From NCBI GenBank assembly GCA_023091735.1, contig JALKBU010000297.1:1-50663 (forward strand): a stretch of DNA of 50,663 bases. Reading direction: 5' to 3'. Source of the DNA: Trichomonas tenax. Taxonomy: Eukaryota > Parabasalia > Trichomonadida > Trichomonadidae. Position 1 is the first letter of the stretch. Each line of letters opens with the position of its first letter. A program made the position numbers and the translations under genes. Positions 29,161 to 38,559 of the stretch are shown one piece after another. Below the pieces are notes generated by a model that was not told the origin of the DNA, did no database searches, and worked only from the letters and a program-made list of their open reading frames with translations.

Positions 29161-29939
29161 TTTTATGAGATTTTTGAGTTTTCATTGAAAAGCATGTGAA
29201 AATTTAATGGAAGTGTTAGATTTTGACTCTGCTGATGTGTCAATCTATGTGTGAAGTGTCAAATTTTATTTAAATAACCTTGAAAAACTTTCAGAATGTT
29301 ATCATTAATGATAAAGTTACGCATTCAATCTAATTGTTAAATTTTATGTCAATGAATTGTAAATATACTACTGCGTCACTGTACAGGATATGCAGCATTA
29401 ATTCAATCTTTTATAAAATTTTGAATTCAATTTTGAACATTTTCCTTGATTCACTTCATACATAGGTTTTCCATAACCATCTGATTGTAGTTATATAACG
29501 AAATCGTTCAATTTTTATATCCACAAATCAAGCAAATCGATTTTAAAAAATTGATTTCTCGAATGAGTAAAATGCATTTTATTACGATCTGCAATTAAAA
29601 TAATTATTCTAAACTTTTCCAATATGTATAATACTATAACTATAATATATTTCATGGTATAACATTTGAAAAAATCGAAATAATTCTAGAGAAAAGTTTG
29701 TTTAATTTTTCCAAAAAATGTAACTTCAAAAATATATTAAAGTTGAACGAACCGATGCAAATAGATCGATTTGCAATGTATAGTATCATACACAAATGTG
29801 ATTGCTATAATGTGTTCATATTGTCAATAAGAAGAAAAGATGAGGAATAAAAAGATATTAATTAGAAAATAATATAAAATTTATGATAAAATAAGCCTCT
29901 ATTTAATATGCAAACAACAAAACAATAACATAATATATT
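29161..29939. other. Intergenic region
   Basis: AT-rich spacer downstream of the Pelota gene and upstream of the BspA relic. No protein-like frame or repeat of note was found. Confidence 0.55.
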
Positions 29940-30968
29940 CTAGCAACTGAAACGGAGTGAAGCTGCGATACCATTGAGATTGTTGAGATCCTGAGTTTCA
30001 CGCAGCTTAGCAGGGAAAACGATAACGTTAGAGCCAGTGTTCTTAAGGTGCTCCATGCATTTGTTGAAAGCCGCTCTCTTCTTGTTATCCAACTCTTCGA
30101 TGAACGACTCTGAGACATAGAGAGTGTCAACAGCACCATAGTAGATGGAGCGCTTAATGTTATCAAGGCCAAGTGAAACTTTGTCGATATCGGTCTTCAT
30201 GAGATTGGAGAACTTCTCGAACTCGTTGATATAATAGGAATAGATGTGAACATTGATTTTGTCGGTTAATGCCTTAACAGCATTAAGGACGTCCTCATTG
30301 GAGCCCGAATTGCAGCGTCCTTCAATGATTGCGTGTTGCTTGACGATTTCTGTGATGTTCAGCTGAATGGAATTGATATCCAAAAACTGAGCGACTTGGT
30401 TTGTGTTTGTACAATGTGATAAAATAACAATGCACTTGAGGTTGGTCTTCTCGAGGCTTGAGAGAAGAGTCGAAACAGCAGAAGTGTATGTAACAGTGTT
30501 TGATAACTGTTCTGTCGAAATTAATTTGCCAAGTTGGTTGTAGAGTGAAACACTGTGCGTATTCAAAACTAAAACGGCGGCCTCTACATCTGTACCGTTA
30601 TCTTGTGAGCTTTTAAGAATGTTAATTTCTTCTTCGGTCCAATTGTGTTTGTAGAACTCAAACTTTGTACCAAGACGAAGAAGAATCCTCTGTGGACTGC
30701 CTTTTGATGCGAAATTGGTCTGTTCTGTATGAAAACCACGTAAACGCATTTCATTTGAACCGGATTCGAATTCTACTTCCTTAACTTCAACGCTGGCAAT
30801 GTGTATTTCGATAGACTTACTAGATCCTTTTTCGATTTTGCGGCGAATCTGTGTTGTGATGATATCACCTTCTTTAATCACCGCTGCGAGTGCTTTGAAG
30901 TCGTCCACTTCATCGGACATGATGTGGACGATGTTTGATCTTGCTAGGTCACTTAGATCAATCTTCAT
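29940..30968 (-). CDS. PELO: Pelota/Dom34-like mRNA surveillance and ribosome rescue factor, 342 aa
   Basis: The frame extends to a TTG at 31028, but the first ATG is 30968, matching the MKIDLSDL-type beginning. The N-terminal domain keeps the Pelota pattern of two strands plus EGDIITTQIRRKIEKGSS, then RLRGFHTEQTNF. Residues about 135-260 look like the central RNase H-like domain (EAAVLVLNTHSVSLYNQL, CIVILSHCTNTNQVAQFLDI), and residues 260-342 are the C-terminal eRF1-like domain (GAVDTLYVSESFIEEL, NVIVFPAKLRET). No GGQ motif is present, as expected for Pelota rather than eRF1. With Hbs1 it splits stalled ribosomes. At 342 residues it is somewhat shorter than typical Pelota (about 380). An Inr-like TCATT lies 9 nt upstream of the ATG. 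Confidence 0.9.
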   Translation of the reverse strand: MKIDLSDLARSNIVHIMSDEVDDFKALAAVIKEGDIITTQIRRKIEKGSSKSIEIHIASVEVKEVEFESGSNEMRLRGFHTEQTNFASKGSPQRILLRLGTKFEFYKHNWTEEEINILKSSQDNGTDVEAAVLVLNTHSVSLYNQLGKLISTEQLSNTVTYTSAVSTLLSSLEKTNLKCIVILSHCTNTNQVAQFLDINSIQLNITEIVKQHAIIEGRCNSGSNEDVLNAVKALTDKINVHIYSYYINEFEKFSNLMKTDIDKVSLGLDNIKRSIYYGAVDTLYVSESFIEELDNKKRAAFNKCMEHLKNTGSNVIVFPAKLRETQDLNNLNGIAASLRFSC

Positions 30969-30976
30969 TGTTGAAA

Positions 30977-30981
30977 AATGA
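30977..30981 (-). promoter_or_regulatory. Inr-like TCATT of the Pelota gene
   Basis: On the coding strand TCATT fits the trichomonad initiator TCA-pyrimidine-A/T and sits 9 nt from the ATG. TGTCACGTTT on the opposite strand lies about 43 nt from the ATG (31011-31020). Function is inferred. Confidence 0.5.
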
Positions 30982-31881
30982 TAATTAAAAATTTTATGGG
31001 AAAATTTTATTGTCACGTTTTCATTCAAAAATAAAATGTTTCAGGCCATCAAAAGTTTTAAAATTTTTGCGAATTTGGATTCTAATTTAGTATGTAATAT
31101 CCAAAAATCAAAAAAATTAGTTTCAGAAATACATTTTTTGTTGATGACTTCAGAATTTTTGAGAAAAGAAATGTCCTAAGAAAACCCATATCTAGGAATG
31201 TATTTTTCAAGAAAAATTTCAACTTAATGAAAAAGTCGTTTTTAAGCTCAAACAAATGATATTTAAAAGCTAAAATTCACATCAAGTTTAAATCCAAATC
31301 AAAAGTTATTTTCTAATGAATATTAATGGAAATTTTATCATCATGTTATATTACTCAGATAATTCACCACCAAGAAGGCATAGTCTATGCGAATATATGC
31401 ATTAACTAAAAATACCAAAAATTTAATTATAAATTGTGGCAGTCAAAATATTAAATAAATAAGGCCATAAACAGCCATAACAATATCCTTAGCTTATGCT
31501 TTATCTGTGGTTACTTCAACATGGTCATGAATAGAAAATTCATCATAATTGCAGCAAATAAAGCTTTATAACTTCATATTTATTATCATAATTAAAGGGA
31601 TGTAATGCACCACTGCATCTGTACAAATTGGTAAAATTAGAAGACTTTAATAACGTTATTGAAATTTGATCCTAATTAAATAATAACGAATCAATTTTTG
31701 ACTATACCTGCCTGTAGTGTTCATTGGTTTTTAAATGAAATGCATATTTCAGGATTATTGTTTGAGTAAAATTGTATCGTTTGGCCGAAAATTCATGAAA
31801 CTTTAAAGCATTGAAGAGGCAGATCGAAATGCTCTATATTAAAATGCTAATGTTGAATTTTTTGAAATAACGGAAAATATA

Positions 31882-31895
31882 TTTTGGCGCCAAAA
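31882..31895. promoter_or_regulatory. E2F-like palindrome TTTTGGCGCCAAAA
   Basis: Perfect 14-bp palindrome matching TTTSSCGC on both strands, in otherwise AT-rich DNA, about 50 nt beyond the 3' end of the EF-hand gene. A second, larger group lies near 41.9 kb. Confidence 0.35.
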
Positions 31896-31945
31896 CGAAT
31901 AATTCAGAAATAGTTAGTTAATTCAAATAAGGGCATATTAAATGT

Positions 31946-32449
31946 TTAGATCAATAAGCAACACTTAGACTTGAGCATTCCGTCGTATGGATCTGTATCC
32001 TTTGGAATGAAGTCGCCTGTAAGCATCTTGTAGAAGTGACTGAAGATGATCTTGCCATTCTTGTTGCCTGTCTCCTTTAACATGAAGTTCTCGACTTCCT
32101 CCTTTGTGATCTCCTTGCCCTTGAACTTGTGGATAGCGATAACCTCGTTGACGTCGAGGGCCTTGGAGTGGTCCTTATCGAAAGCTCTGAAGAGAAGCTT
32201 TGTTGTGTATACCTTGTCGCCGTTAACGACACCCTTGACCATGTTCATGAACTCCTCCTTTGTGATAACGCCGGAGCCATCGATATCGATACCTCTGAAC
32301 ATGATGTCGCATTCTTCCTGTGTTGTCTCGCGGCCCTCGAGATCGTCGTAGAGAACCTTGAACTCCTCCTTCTTCATCTTGCCATCACGGCCTTCGTCTA
32401 ACTTGTTCCAACGCTCCTCGATAGCTGCGATCCTCTCTTCGGCAGTCAT
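31946..32449 (-). CDS. EF-hand calcium-binding protein with C-terminal CaaX box, 167 aa
   Basis: Intact, GC-rich ORF. Four EF-hand positions: residues 18-29 (DEGRDGKMKKEE), 55-66 (DIDGSGVITKEE, canonical), 91-102 (DKDHSKALDVNE) and about 127-138 (TGNKNGKIIFSH, degenerate at the first ligand). Hands 1, 2 and 3 are likely to bind calcium, hand 2 best. The C-terminus KCCLLI is a CaaX box (Cys164-Leu-Leu-Ile) with an adjacent Cys163, so prenylation, probably geranylgeranyl, and perhaps palmitoylation are predicted to place the protein on membranes. An Inr-like TCATT lies at 32459-32463, 10 nt from the ATG. The strong codon bias suggests high expression. It resembles calmodulin or calcineurin-B-like sensors, with no catalytic domain. 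Confidence 0.92.
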   Translation of the reverse strand: MTAEERIAAIEERWNKLDEGRDGKMKKEEFKVLYDDLEGRETTQEECDIMFRGIDIDGSGVITKEEFMNMVKGVVNGDKVYTTKLLFRAFDKDHSKALDVNEVIAIHKFKGKEITKEEVENFMLKETGNKNGKIIFSHFYKMLTGDFIPKDTDPYDGMLKSKCCLLI

Positions 32450-33694
32450 TTAACGAAAAATGAAGACTAACGTGTTTTTTTCTCAATTACCTCTGTTTTA
32501 TCTCACTTTTTAATTAATATAGTTATTTCTGATCTACTATAAGAGTAGAGCATCTCCTCAAAAAAGTTTTTTCAAAGCAATTAACGGATTTTCCAAAACA
32601 CAAAAGTGATTTTAATAAAAAAAGTTTTACTATGGGAATGGAGGATAAACAATAATAACGTTTTTGACCTCAAAAGTGATTATTTTCAAAATTTTTACTG
32701 TCTAAAGAATTTTTAGCATTATCAATATGATCTGTATCGATTTAGATAATTAAAATCGATTTTTTGTATTTTTCTCTTAAATGTGTATCCATCCCCTAAA
32801 ATACGATAAAAATAGCATTTACTACTGGCCCAAAAATTAGCAATTACATCATATGTCAAATTCATTTTTATTACCAAAATTGATTTTTGATTTTCTCCCT
32901 TAAATAAAAATTTGTCCCCTTTATTTTTCTAAAAACATGATAAATATAATGTATATAATATATTGGGTCTATTTCATGATGTAAAATTTTTGTGATAACC
33001 CTGTTATATCAAAACTATCCCTATAAAATTCAAAAAATAACTTGTTTGTTTTGAATTATCCGCCTTTCATCGATTCATCAACTATTTGATAATGTGAGAG
33101 TTTCGACTATCACGAATTTAGTGAATTTTGTACGTTATTTTTGCGATCAAAATTTCAAATCACAAAAGACTTCAAATCAAGCACCCTTATAGATTTCCTT
33201 TTATTCCCTTACTCCTACCTAAGTCGCCACTCGTAATACCAGCCTTTAAAGCTGTTTATTTTTTATCTTGCCGATATACTTTCAGTTTTTGAGACTTTGC
33301 GAATATGTCACTGTCATCAGTTCAATTAGGCAATTGTATCCTGATACAGCAAAGATGCAAGGCTAAGTTTAATGAAATCTTGAAATACAAATATATTGAA
33401 ACACAACATACTCGCTTGACTTATTCTCCTAATATCCTCTATTAATACCTATCTATACGATAAAAGCTCCTACTTACAGTTTAAAAAATCCAAAATATCG
33501 AATTTACCTAGAAAATATTTTATTGCACCAATCTGTATGTTACTGTTCATAAAGTATTAAAAGAATATATTATATTATTATGCTAAAACTTACATGTTGT
33601 CTATGATTTTATTTGAATATTTTTCAAAATGGCAACTTTATGATAAGCGGAGTAACGAACATGTTGGAATGAAGTTGCTCCATATAATAATGCT
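32450..33694. other. Intergenic region, no gene seen
   Basis: About 1.2 kb of AT-rich DNA between two minus-strand genes. No frame with coding character was recognised. The 33050-33300 part is less AT-rich than the rest but shows no domain in any frame. Confidence 0.5.
32459..32463 (-). promoter_or_regulatory. Inr-like TCATT of the EF-hand gene
   Basis: TCATT on the coding strand 10 nt upstream of the ATG, in the position expected for a trichomonad initiator. Confidence 0.5.
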
Positions 33695-34084
33695 TTACTG
33701 CAACAAATAAACAAGTAAGAAAGTGATTCCAAACAAAGGAGGTAAAAGCTGTATCAAAGCTGCTTTCTTCTTATCAGATGTCGTCATAAACAAGAAGAAC
33801 CCTGCAGTAGCCATTGATCCTGTACCAGCGAAAATCAAACTTGAGCCGACAGGAACATTGCCGAGTGATATCAGTATGACACCAGTGAATGCGACAGCAG
33901 CAAGCATCAGGTTATACAATCCTTGATTTGCAGCCATTTCTTTCGTCATTTGCGCTTTTTCATGAGTCATCTTGAAAGTCTTCATTCCACGAGGTGTATC
34001 CCATAGGAAACTCTCCAGTATCCATATGTACACGTGAATGACTATGGCGACTGTCACAAAGAAAAGGCAGAGAGCAAATATCAT
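33695..34084 (-). CDS. DUF1304-family small membrane protein, 129 aa
   Basis: Intact ORF from ATG. Four hydrophobic helices: residues about 2-22, 54-75, 79-98 and 108-128. The diagnostic family features are the first-helix end HVYIWILESFLWDTPRG (His/Glu/Trp positions), a short charged loop, and AANQGLYNLML at the start of the second helix. DUF1304 proteins are found mainly in bacteria and are of unknown function. The helix-1 Glu and the NQGLYN motif are intact here. An AAAAGTGACA word lies about 100 nt upstream (34187-34196). Laterally acquired origin is plausible but untested. Confidence 0.85.
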   Translation of the reverse strand: MIFALCLFFVTVAIVIHVYIWILESFLWDTPRGMKTFKMTHEKAQMTKEMAANQGLYNLMLAAVAFTGVILISLGNVPVGSSLIFAGTGSMATAGFFLFMTTSDKKKAALIQLLPPLFGITFLLVYLLQ

Positions 34085-34588
34085 CTAAATTTTATAGGGA
34101 TTGTAAACTTTTCAATTATCGATGAGCAAATCTCTCTTTTTCTCATAGCTTTAGGCCGTTCTGTATGTGTGGGATCTTTTTCAGCGAAAAGTGACAAAAA
34201 TGACATTCAAAACAAATTTTTTGTCCTGACGCCCATTATATATATGGTTATAACAATGCCATTATGTACCTGGATTTTATGTCCTTAGTCTTTGACTTAT
34301 ATTTTGCGCTGAGAAAATAATTTAACAAAAATGTAAATTCTGATACTATATCTAATATAAAATTATTTGCATTCATTAATATTTCTTTATCTTAAATATT
34401 TTTACATTTTGTTAAGTAAAATAATAAAATTTTAGAAAAAAAATTTTTTAGCTGATAATCAGTCATAGTCGATTTAAAATTGTTTTTAAATATGCCATCA
34501 TATGGCAATCAAAAATTTTGATGAATTAGATTTTTGTCAACTTCCAAGCTAATTTGTCACTTTTAACGTCACATTTCAAATTTCATTT
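34085..34588. other. Divergent intergenic region
   Basis: Promoter region shared between the minus-strand DUF1304 gene and the plus-strand HeH-like gene. It has one AAAAGTGACA word (34187-34196) and one TGTCACTTTT word (34555-34564), which lie about 100 nt and 25 nt before the respective coding starts. Confidence 0.6.
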
Positions 34589-35197
34589 TTGTCACGAAAG
34601 AAAGTTAAGAAGCCTGATAAGAAGGATTTTTTACAGATATTTGGAAACTTTAGTTCCCATCCCTTCGATTGGGATCATTTAAACCAAAATTCGCGACACG
34701 ATATTATTCAAATGTGCATAAATTTAAGAATACCCGTTAACATGGAGACAATGAGCAAAAGAGATTTAATAAAAGCGCTCAGCGAATACCCAAAAATGAT
34801 TAGCACATCGAATTCTGTTCCTCCTTTCATGAATTTAGATCGACTCCACAAAATCGATTACCCGAAGCCACCAGTATTGCCCCAGAACAGAATCGACAAT
34901 AATAGAAAGAAACCGCCCGCTGAGGAAAAAATTACAGAAGCTGAAGAAGCAAATTCCACAAAAAAAGAAGATTCATCAGATAAGAACGAAAAGCAGCCAA
35001 ATAATAGAAAATCAGAAATTATAGAAACAATGACTACTTTATATCAGAAATTTATACAAAATACAGGATTAATATATATATTAATATATCATTCTTTCAT
35101 AAATCGGCTCAAGCAGGACTGGGTGTCCATCATGTTCTACATATACATTATTATCATCTTTATTATATTAATTTACTTTGTTATTGGGCCCGAATAA
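34589..35197 (+). CDS. HeH/SAP-like domain protein with C-terminal membrane anchor, about 200 aa
   Basis: Coding character is strong from 34589, but that codon is TTG and no ATG occurs before the upstream stop at 34550-34552. The first in-frame ATG is at 34712 (residue 42). Residues about 28-68 (HLNQNSRHDIIQMCINLRIP followed by SKRDLIKALSEYP) fit a SAP/HeH helix-extension-helix motif. Starting at residue 42 would cut its first helix, so a non-ATG start, a missing base, or a tiny upstream exon is possible. Then comes a Pro/Lys/Glu-rich linker and one C-terminal membrane helix (VSIMFYIYIIIIFIILIYFV) ending three residues before the stop. HeH plus a membrane anchor occurs in inner nuclear membrane proteins such as Heh1/Src1, which is suggested but not proven here. 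Confidence 0.65.
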   Translation: MSRKKVKKPDKKDFLQIFGNFSSHPFDWDHLNQNSRHDIIQMCINLRIPVNMETMSKRDLIKALSEYPKMISTSNSVPPFMNLDRLHKIDYPKPPVLPQNRIDNNRKKPPAEEKITEAEEANSTKKEDSSDKNEKQPNNRKSEIIETMTTLYQKFIQNTGLIYILIYHSFINRLKQDWVSIMFYIYIIIIFIILIYFVIGPE

Positions 35198-35955
35198 TTT
35201 TTGATTTCCAAATTTTTGGGCCATATACCATAATTTTTTCCATGTTGTTTGTATAAATGTTTGTTTATATTATTTAAGTATCATGCGGGTTTTATTTTAA
35301 CCTCACTCTATTTCATTCCTAATTTGTTTTCTATGGCCAAAGTCTGCATCTTCTCAAGCATAGTTTTATGCTTGGAAGGAGCAATAGTAACACTATTAAA
35401 TTTCCATATAAATGTTTCCTTTTGTCCATAACTTTTATAACTTTTCAACAACATATGCCAAATATATGAGTTGTTTCATTATTTAAATCTACTGATAGAA
35501 ATCGACAAAAATTTATGAAATGAAATCCAGTTTCAACAAATGAATTTTGATATTCGATATATGCGTTCAAAATATGTGTTTAATAACTCTACCATATTCA
35601 TTGAAGTCACAAAGAAAATATGCTATATGTATGAACTTTTATATAGCCAAAATTCAAATATTGACTCAAATCAATTTCAAATTTTCATGAATCATTGTAA
35701 TATAACATGTAATAAGTCAAAGAATTCCATATTAATAACAAAGGCAATAATATATACATACACAGATTGATCCATTGCGAATAATTATATTCATGAAATC
35801 ATAAGAACTATTTAATTCAGGGTCACAAAAAGTACAATAACCCTAAATAAAGGTTAAAGCAGGGTCACAAAAAGTGTAATAACCCTAGTGAAAAGTTTTC
35901 AAAATCATCTATCGTTGTCCTAAATTTATCAAAAACAGCAAATCTGAAGGTTGCA
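35198..35955. other. Intergenic region with a tandem 28-nt motif
   Basis: Spacer before the NCoR-like gene. A 76-codon frame from ATG 35540 is Asn/Ile-rich with no recognisable domain. The minus strand near 35320-35430 has a short protein-like run (ETFIWKFNSVTIAPSKHKTM) that may be a relic. Two copies of a 28-nt motif lie at 35818 and 35860. Confidence 0.5.
35818..35887 (+). promoter_or_regulatory. Tandem 28-nt hairpin-like motif upstream of the NCoR-like gene
   Basis: Copies at 35818-35845 and 35860-35887 share 26 of 28 bases and are spaced 42 nt. Each has AGGGT and ACCCT at the ends and a CAC-AAAAA-GTG type core, so nested inverted symmetry is present. The second copy ends 68 nt before the ATG. 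A repeated protein-binding site or RNA hairpin is likely. Confidence 0.55.
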
Positions 35956-37593
35956 ATGGACGGCCAAGGGAAACCAGACGTTCCGAAGGTCAGGGTTATC
36001 AGAAACGTCCAGGCCACCGCCGCAAACAGGCAAAAGGATTCGGACAACCAGCAAACAAAACTTAAAAGAATCGAGGCCGCTCCTTCTCCACAGAAAACGG
36101 CACCAACGGACGAGAAAACGATGGCAACCGGCAGCATCAACACTATTTTGGCAAATTCAGGACCTCAAAAATCAGACTCAAATTCTGAGACAAATCAGAA
36201 CCAAAATTGCCAAGAAAATTCTAAAAACATTGCTAACATTCAAGATCTACTTTCTGCGCCTGTACAACAATCCCCGAAGGCGACAGTCACAACAGATTTA
36301 GATATGTTAGTAAATCGACAGCCAGCGACCGAATCAAACGCCACCAACAACAAGCCAATACTCATACAGAACCTCCTGCAGACCTCTGAGCCGCAAACAA
36401 CACAGCAACCAAAAGTTACAAGAACAGTTTCCGTAATCAAAAAGGCAGAACCTGTAAAAATGGTGCCTGTCGAAAAGAAGCAGAATATTCAGTCATCGCC
36501 GCTTTCTCTTTTGAATTTACAAAATGAGATAAAACCACCGATGCCTGCCTCGAGTTATGCCACGAATCCATATTCACTACAATCGATGATCAATGTTACG
36601 TCAAAACCAACTGCATCGATCGCTTCTACTCCTCACACAAAGGTTGTAAATCCAGTTATTGTTAAAGTCCAACCAAAAGTTGTTCCTCCTGCTGCTCCTT
36701 ATCCTGAATTGCCAACACCGAAGGAAGTTGTCGATCAAATTGCTGAATTAGACAAACAAATTGCAGAATTGAAAATTCAAATTAGAGAATACGAAGATAA
36801 ACGAATCTACGGACTTCTTAGTGTTCCAAATACTTTGGAGGCACCTGCAGAAAGTGCTATTCAGGATTTTCACGGAACAATTTTCCCACATTCAACAACT
36901 GCAGCTATTATTGAACAAAACAAAGAAATTCTTCGTCGCTCTACTGAAAAACACACTTTACCAGAACCATTGAAGCGTTACAGATTCACACATATTACTC
37001 ATTTACCTCATTATTTGCAAGAAGATGAAGATTCATCTGAAAATGCAGAGCCAATACTTCACACGATATGCCAGAGGATTAATATGGCAGATCAGAAAGC
37101 TAAAAAGCTTGCATTGGAGTATAAAGATAGATATCAAATTTGGAACGAAAGTAACAAATATCTTTCGGTCTATCACAAAGAATTACACGAGAAAGTCGAT
37201 AGATGGCCTCCAGAGTTCGACAAATGCCTTCAATACATTAAACCTAATGATAAGACAAATACAGTCAATGTTGCTCCAGATCAGATCATGTATCTCGATG
37301 ATTTAGAGAAAGAAACATATCTCTACTACGACGAGAACAATTTCGTTGAAGATCCTGAAGCAGAACATATTGCATTCAAAAATCGTATTTCATGGTCTGA
37401 GAACGAAAAACAGACATTCCTTGACAAATACATACAACATCCACGCGAGTTCAAGAAGATTGCAGCAGCTTTGCCTCTGAAAACAATTAAAGATGTTATC
37501 GAATATTACAACATTAACCGAATTAAGCTCAATCTCGGCGCTATAGAGAAATCACATAGAAAGAGAGGAAGAAGGAAAGATGCTTATTATTAA
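35956..37593 (+). CDS. SANT-domain corepressor-like protein (NCoR/SNT1 type), 545 aa
   Basis: Intact ORF from ATG. The first 250 residues are Pro/Ser/Thr/Gln-rich and disordered. Residues about 254-283 form a coiled coil (VVDQIAELDKQIAELKIQIR), as in the NCoR/SMRT family. Then comes a helical part (LPEPLKRYRFTHITHLP, IWNESNKYLSVYHKELHEKV). Residues 477-525 are a SANT/Myb-like domain with the NCoR-style signature WSENEKQTFLDKYIQHPREF followed by AAALPLKTIKDVIEYY. The C-terminus is basic (KSHRKRGRRKDAYY). Such proteins scaffold histone deacetylase complexes (NCoR-HDAC3, yeast Set3C through Snt1). Only one SANT is visible. Its 5' region has the tandem 28-nt motif. Confidence 0.88.
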   Translation: MDGQGKPDVPKVRVIRNVQATAANRQKDSDNQQTKLKRIEAAPSPQKTAPTDEKTMATGSINTILANSGPQKSDSNSETNQNQNCQENSKNIANIQDLLSAPVQQSPKATVTTDLDMLVNRQPATESNATNNKPILIQNLLQTSEPQTTQQPKVTRTVSVIKKAEPVKMVPVEKKQNIQSSPLSLLNLQNEIKPPMPASSYATNPYSLQSMINVTSKPTASIASTPHTKVVNPVIVKVQPKVVPPAAPYPELPTPKEVVDQIAELDKQIAELKIQIREYEDKRIYGLLSVPNTLEAPAESAIQDFHGTIFPHSTTAAIIEQNKEILRRSTEKHTLPEPLKRYRFTHITHLPHYLQEDEDSSENAEPILHTICQRINMADQKAKKLALEYKDRYQIWNESNKYLSVYHKELHEKVDRWPPEFDKCLQYIKPNDKTNTVNVAPDQIMYLDDLEKETYLYYDENNFVEDPEAEHIAFKNRISWSENEKQTFLDKYIQHPREFKKIAAALPLKTIKDVIEYYNINRIKLNLGAIEKSHRKRGRRKDAYY

Positions 37594-37938
37594 GCTGGTT
37601 ATTAATATATTGTATTTATGGTGTTATTATTATATGTTTAAAGAATTATAATATTGAATTTTTATTATTCAAATAGAAGCAAAATCACAAAAAAATGCTC
37701 TTACCGCTCACATATATATGAATTTCCAAAAGAAAAAGCTTTGGTTTTTACAAGTATTTGAGTTTTTTTACAATTATTGCTATTAATCTTGTTTTACATA
37801 AAATATCTAAGTCTCAGCTCAAAATATAATGCTGTACATTATCAATGAAAAAGATTCAAAAAATAAGACCATTTTCAATCAAGTATAAAATTAAGTTTTA
37901 ACAGTATACAACACAGTAATAGTGTATAGAAAGTGAGC
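37594..37938. other. Intergenic region between convergent genes
   Basis: AT-rich spacer between the 3' ends of the SANT-domain gene and the polyproline gene. No coding signal was seen. Confidence 0.6.
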
Positions 37939-38547
37939 TCAGAAGTCCTCATCGCTTGAAGATTCAGAGATTTCATCATCAGAATCAGATGGTTCAAAAT
38001 TCGAACGAATCTGCTGTAATCTGTCCTTGATGACATCGAGGAGTTCCTGAGACTCTGATTCTTTCATCTCTGTAGACTTTGATTCGACCTTTCTCAAGCT
38101 TGTGTGGATTCTTGTGATATCAGCAAGTGTAACGACAATAGCCTGTGGAGTCATTGTCGATATTGGCATGACAACCTTCTTAGCTGTGATCTTTCTTGGT
38201 TTAGCTTTCAGAAGATGAGCTGGAGGGGCTGGTGGTGGTGGTGGCGGTGGAGGAGGCGGCAACTTAGCGGCAGGTGGTGCCATTAGTGTTTGCTCCTTCT
38301 CACGCAACTCCTTGAGCTGCATCTGTAATTCAGCTTGCTTCTGCTTCTCAAAGATCCTCTCTATGGATGCGGACCTTCTAGCATTGCTCATCGTCGATGA
38401 TTTGCGGACCTTTGTTGGCTTTGGGGACTTAGTGCTGGACATCTCAACACTCATGATCGAGTTAGCGACATCCAGGTTCTCTCCCTCCTTAACGAACTTC
38501 AGTGGCACGGCCTTCAGAGGCTTGGTGTGCTTAGATCTGGAGAACAT
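37939..38547 (-). CDS. Polyproline and coiled-coil protein with acidic tail, 202 aa
   Basis: Intact ORF from ATG 38547, with Inr-like TCATA at 38548-38552 and 38555-38559. Residues 1-60 are basic and Ser-rich. Residues about 62-88 form a short coiled coil (ERIFEKQKQAELQMQLKELR). Residues 97-109 are ten prolines followed by APP, a typical ligand for profilin, SH3 or WW domains. Residues 120-180 are mixed, with helices, and the last 15 residues are strongly acidic (SDSDDEISESSSDEDF). No catalytic motif or WH2 core is visible. The profile suggests an actin-cytoskeleton adaptor. A DOCK GEF and an SH3-like protein also occur in the window, but no direct link can be shown. Confidence 0.85.
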   Translation of the reverse strand: MFSRSKHTKPLKAVPLKFVKEGENLDVANSIMSVEMSSTKSPKPTKVRKSSTMSNARRSASIERIFEKQKQAELQMQLKELREKEQTLMAPPAAKLPPPPPPPPPPAPPAHLLKAKPRKITAKKVVMPISTMTPQAIVVTLADITRIHTSLRKVESKSTEMKESESQELLDVIKDRLQQIRSNFEPSDSDDEISESSSDEDF

Positions 38548-38559
38548 TATGATTTATGA
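38548..38559 (-). promoter_or_regulatory. Two overlapping-type Inr-like TCATA sites of the polyproline gene
   Basis: TCATA occurs twice on the coding strand, at 38555-38559 and 38548-38552, immediately before the ATG. Both match the initiator consensus. The nearer one leaves almost no 5' leader, so the farther one is the better candidate. Confidence 0.45.

Larger units (their letters stand above)
30969..31945. other. Intergenic region with one TTTTGGCGCCAAAA palindrome
   Basis: AT-rich spacer between two minus-strand genes. Nothing coding was seen. Near the end (31882-31895) is a perfect 14-bp palindrome that contains an E2F-like site. Confidence 0.55.

Noticed and set aside
34589..34712. 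Possible intron upstream of the HeH-like ORF
   Set aside because: No trichomonad-type splice-site consensus (ACTAACACACAG-like 3' end) is visible upstream.
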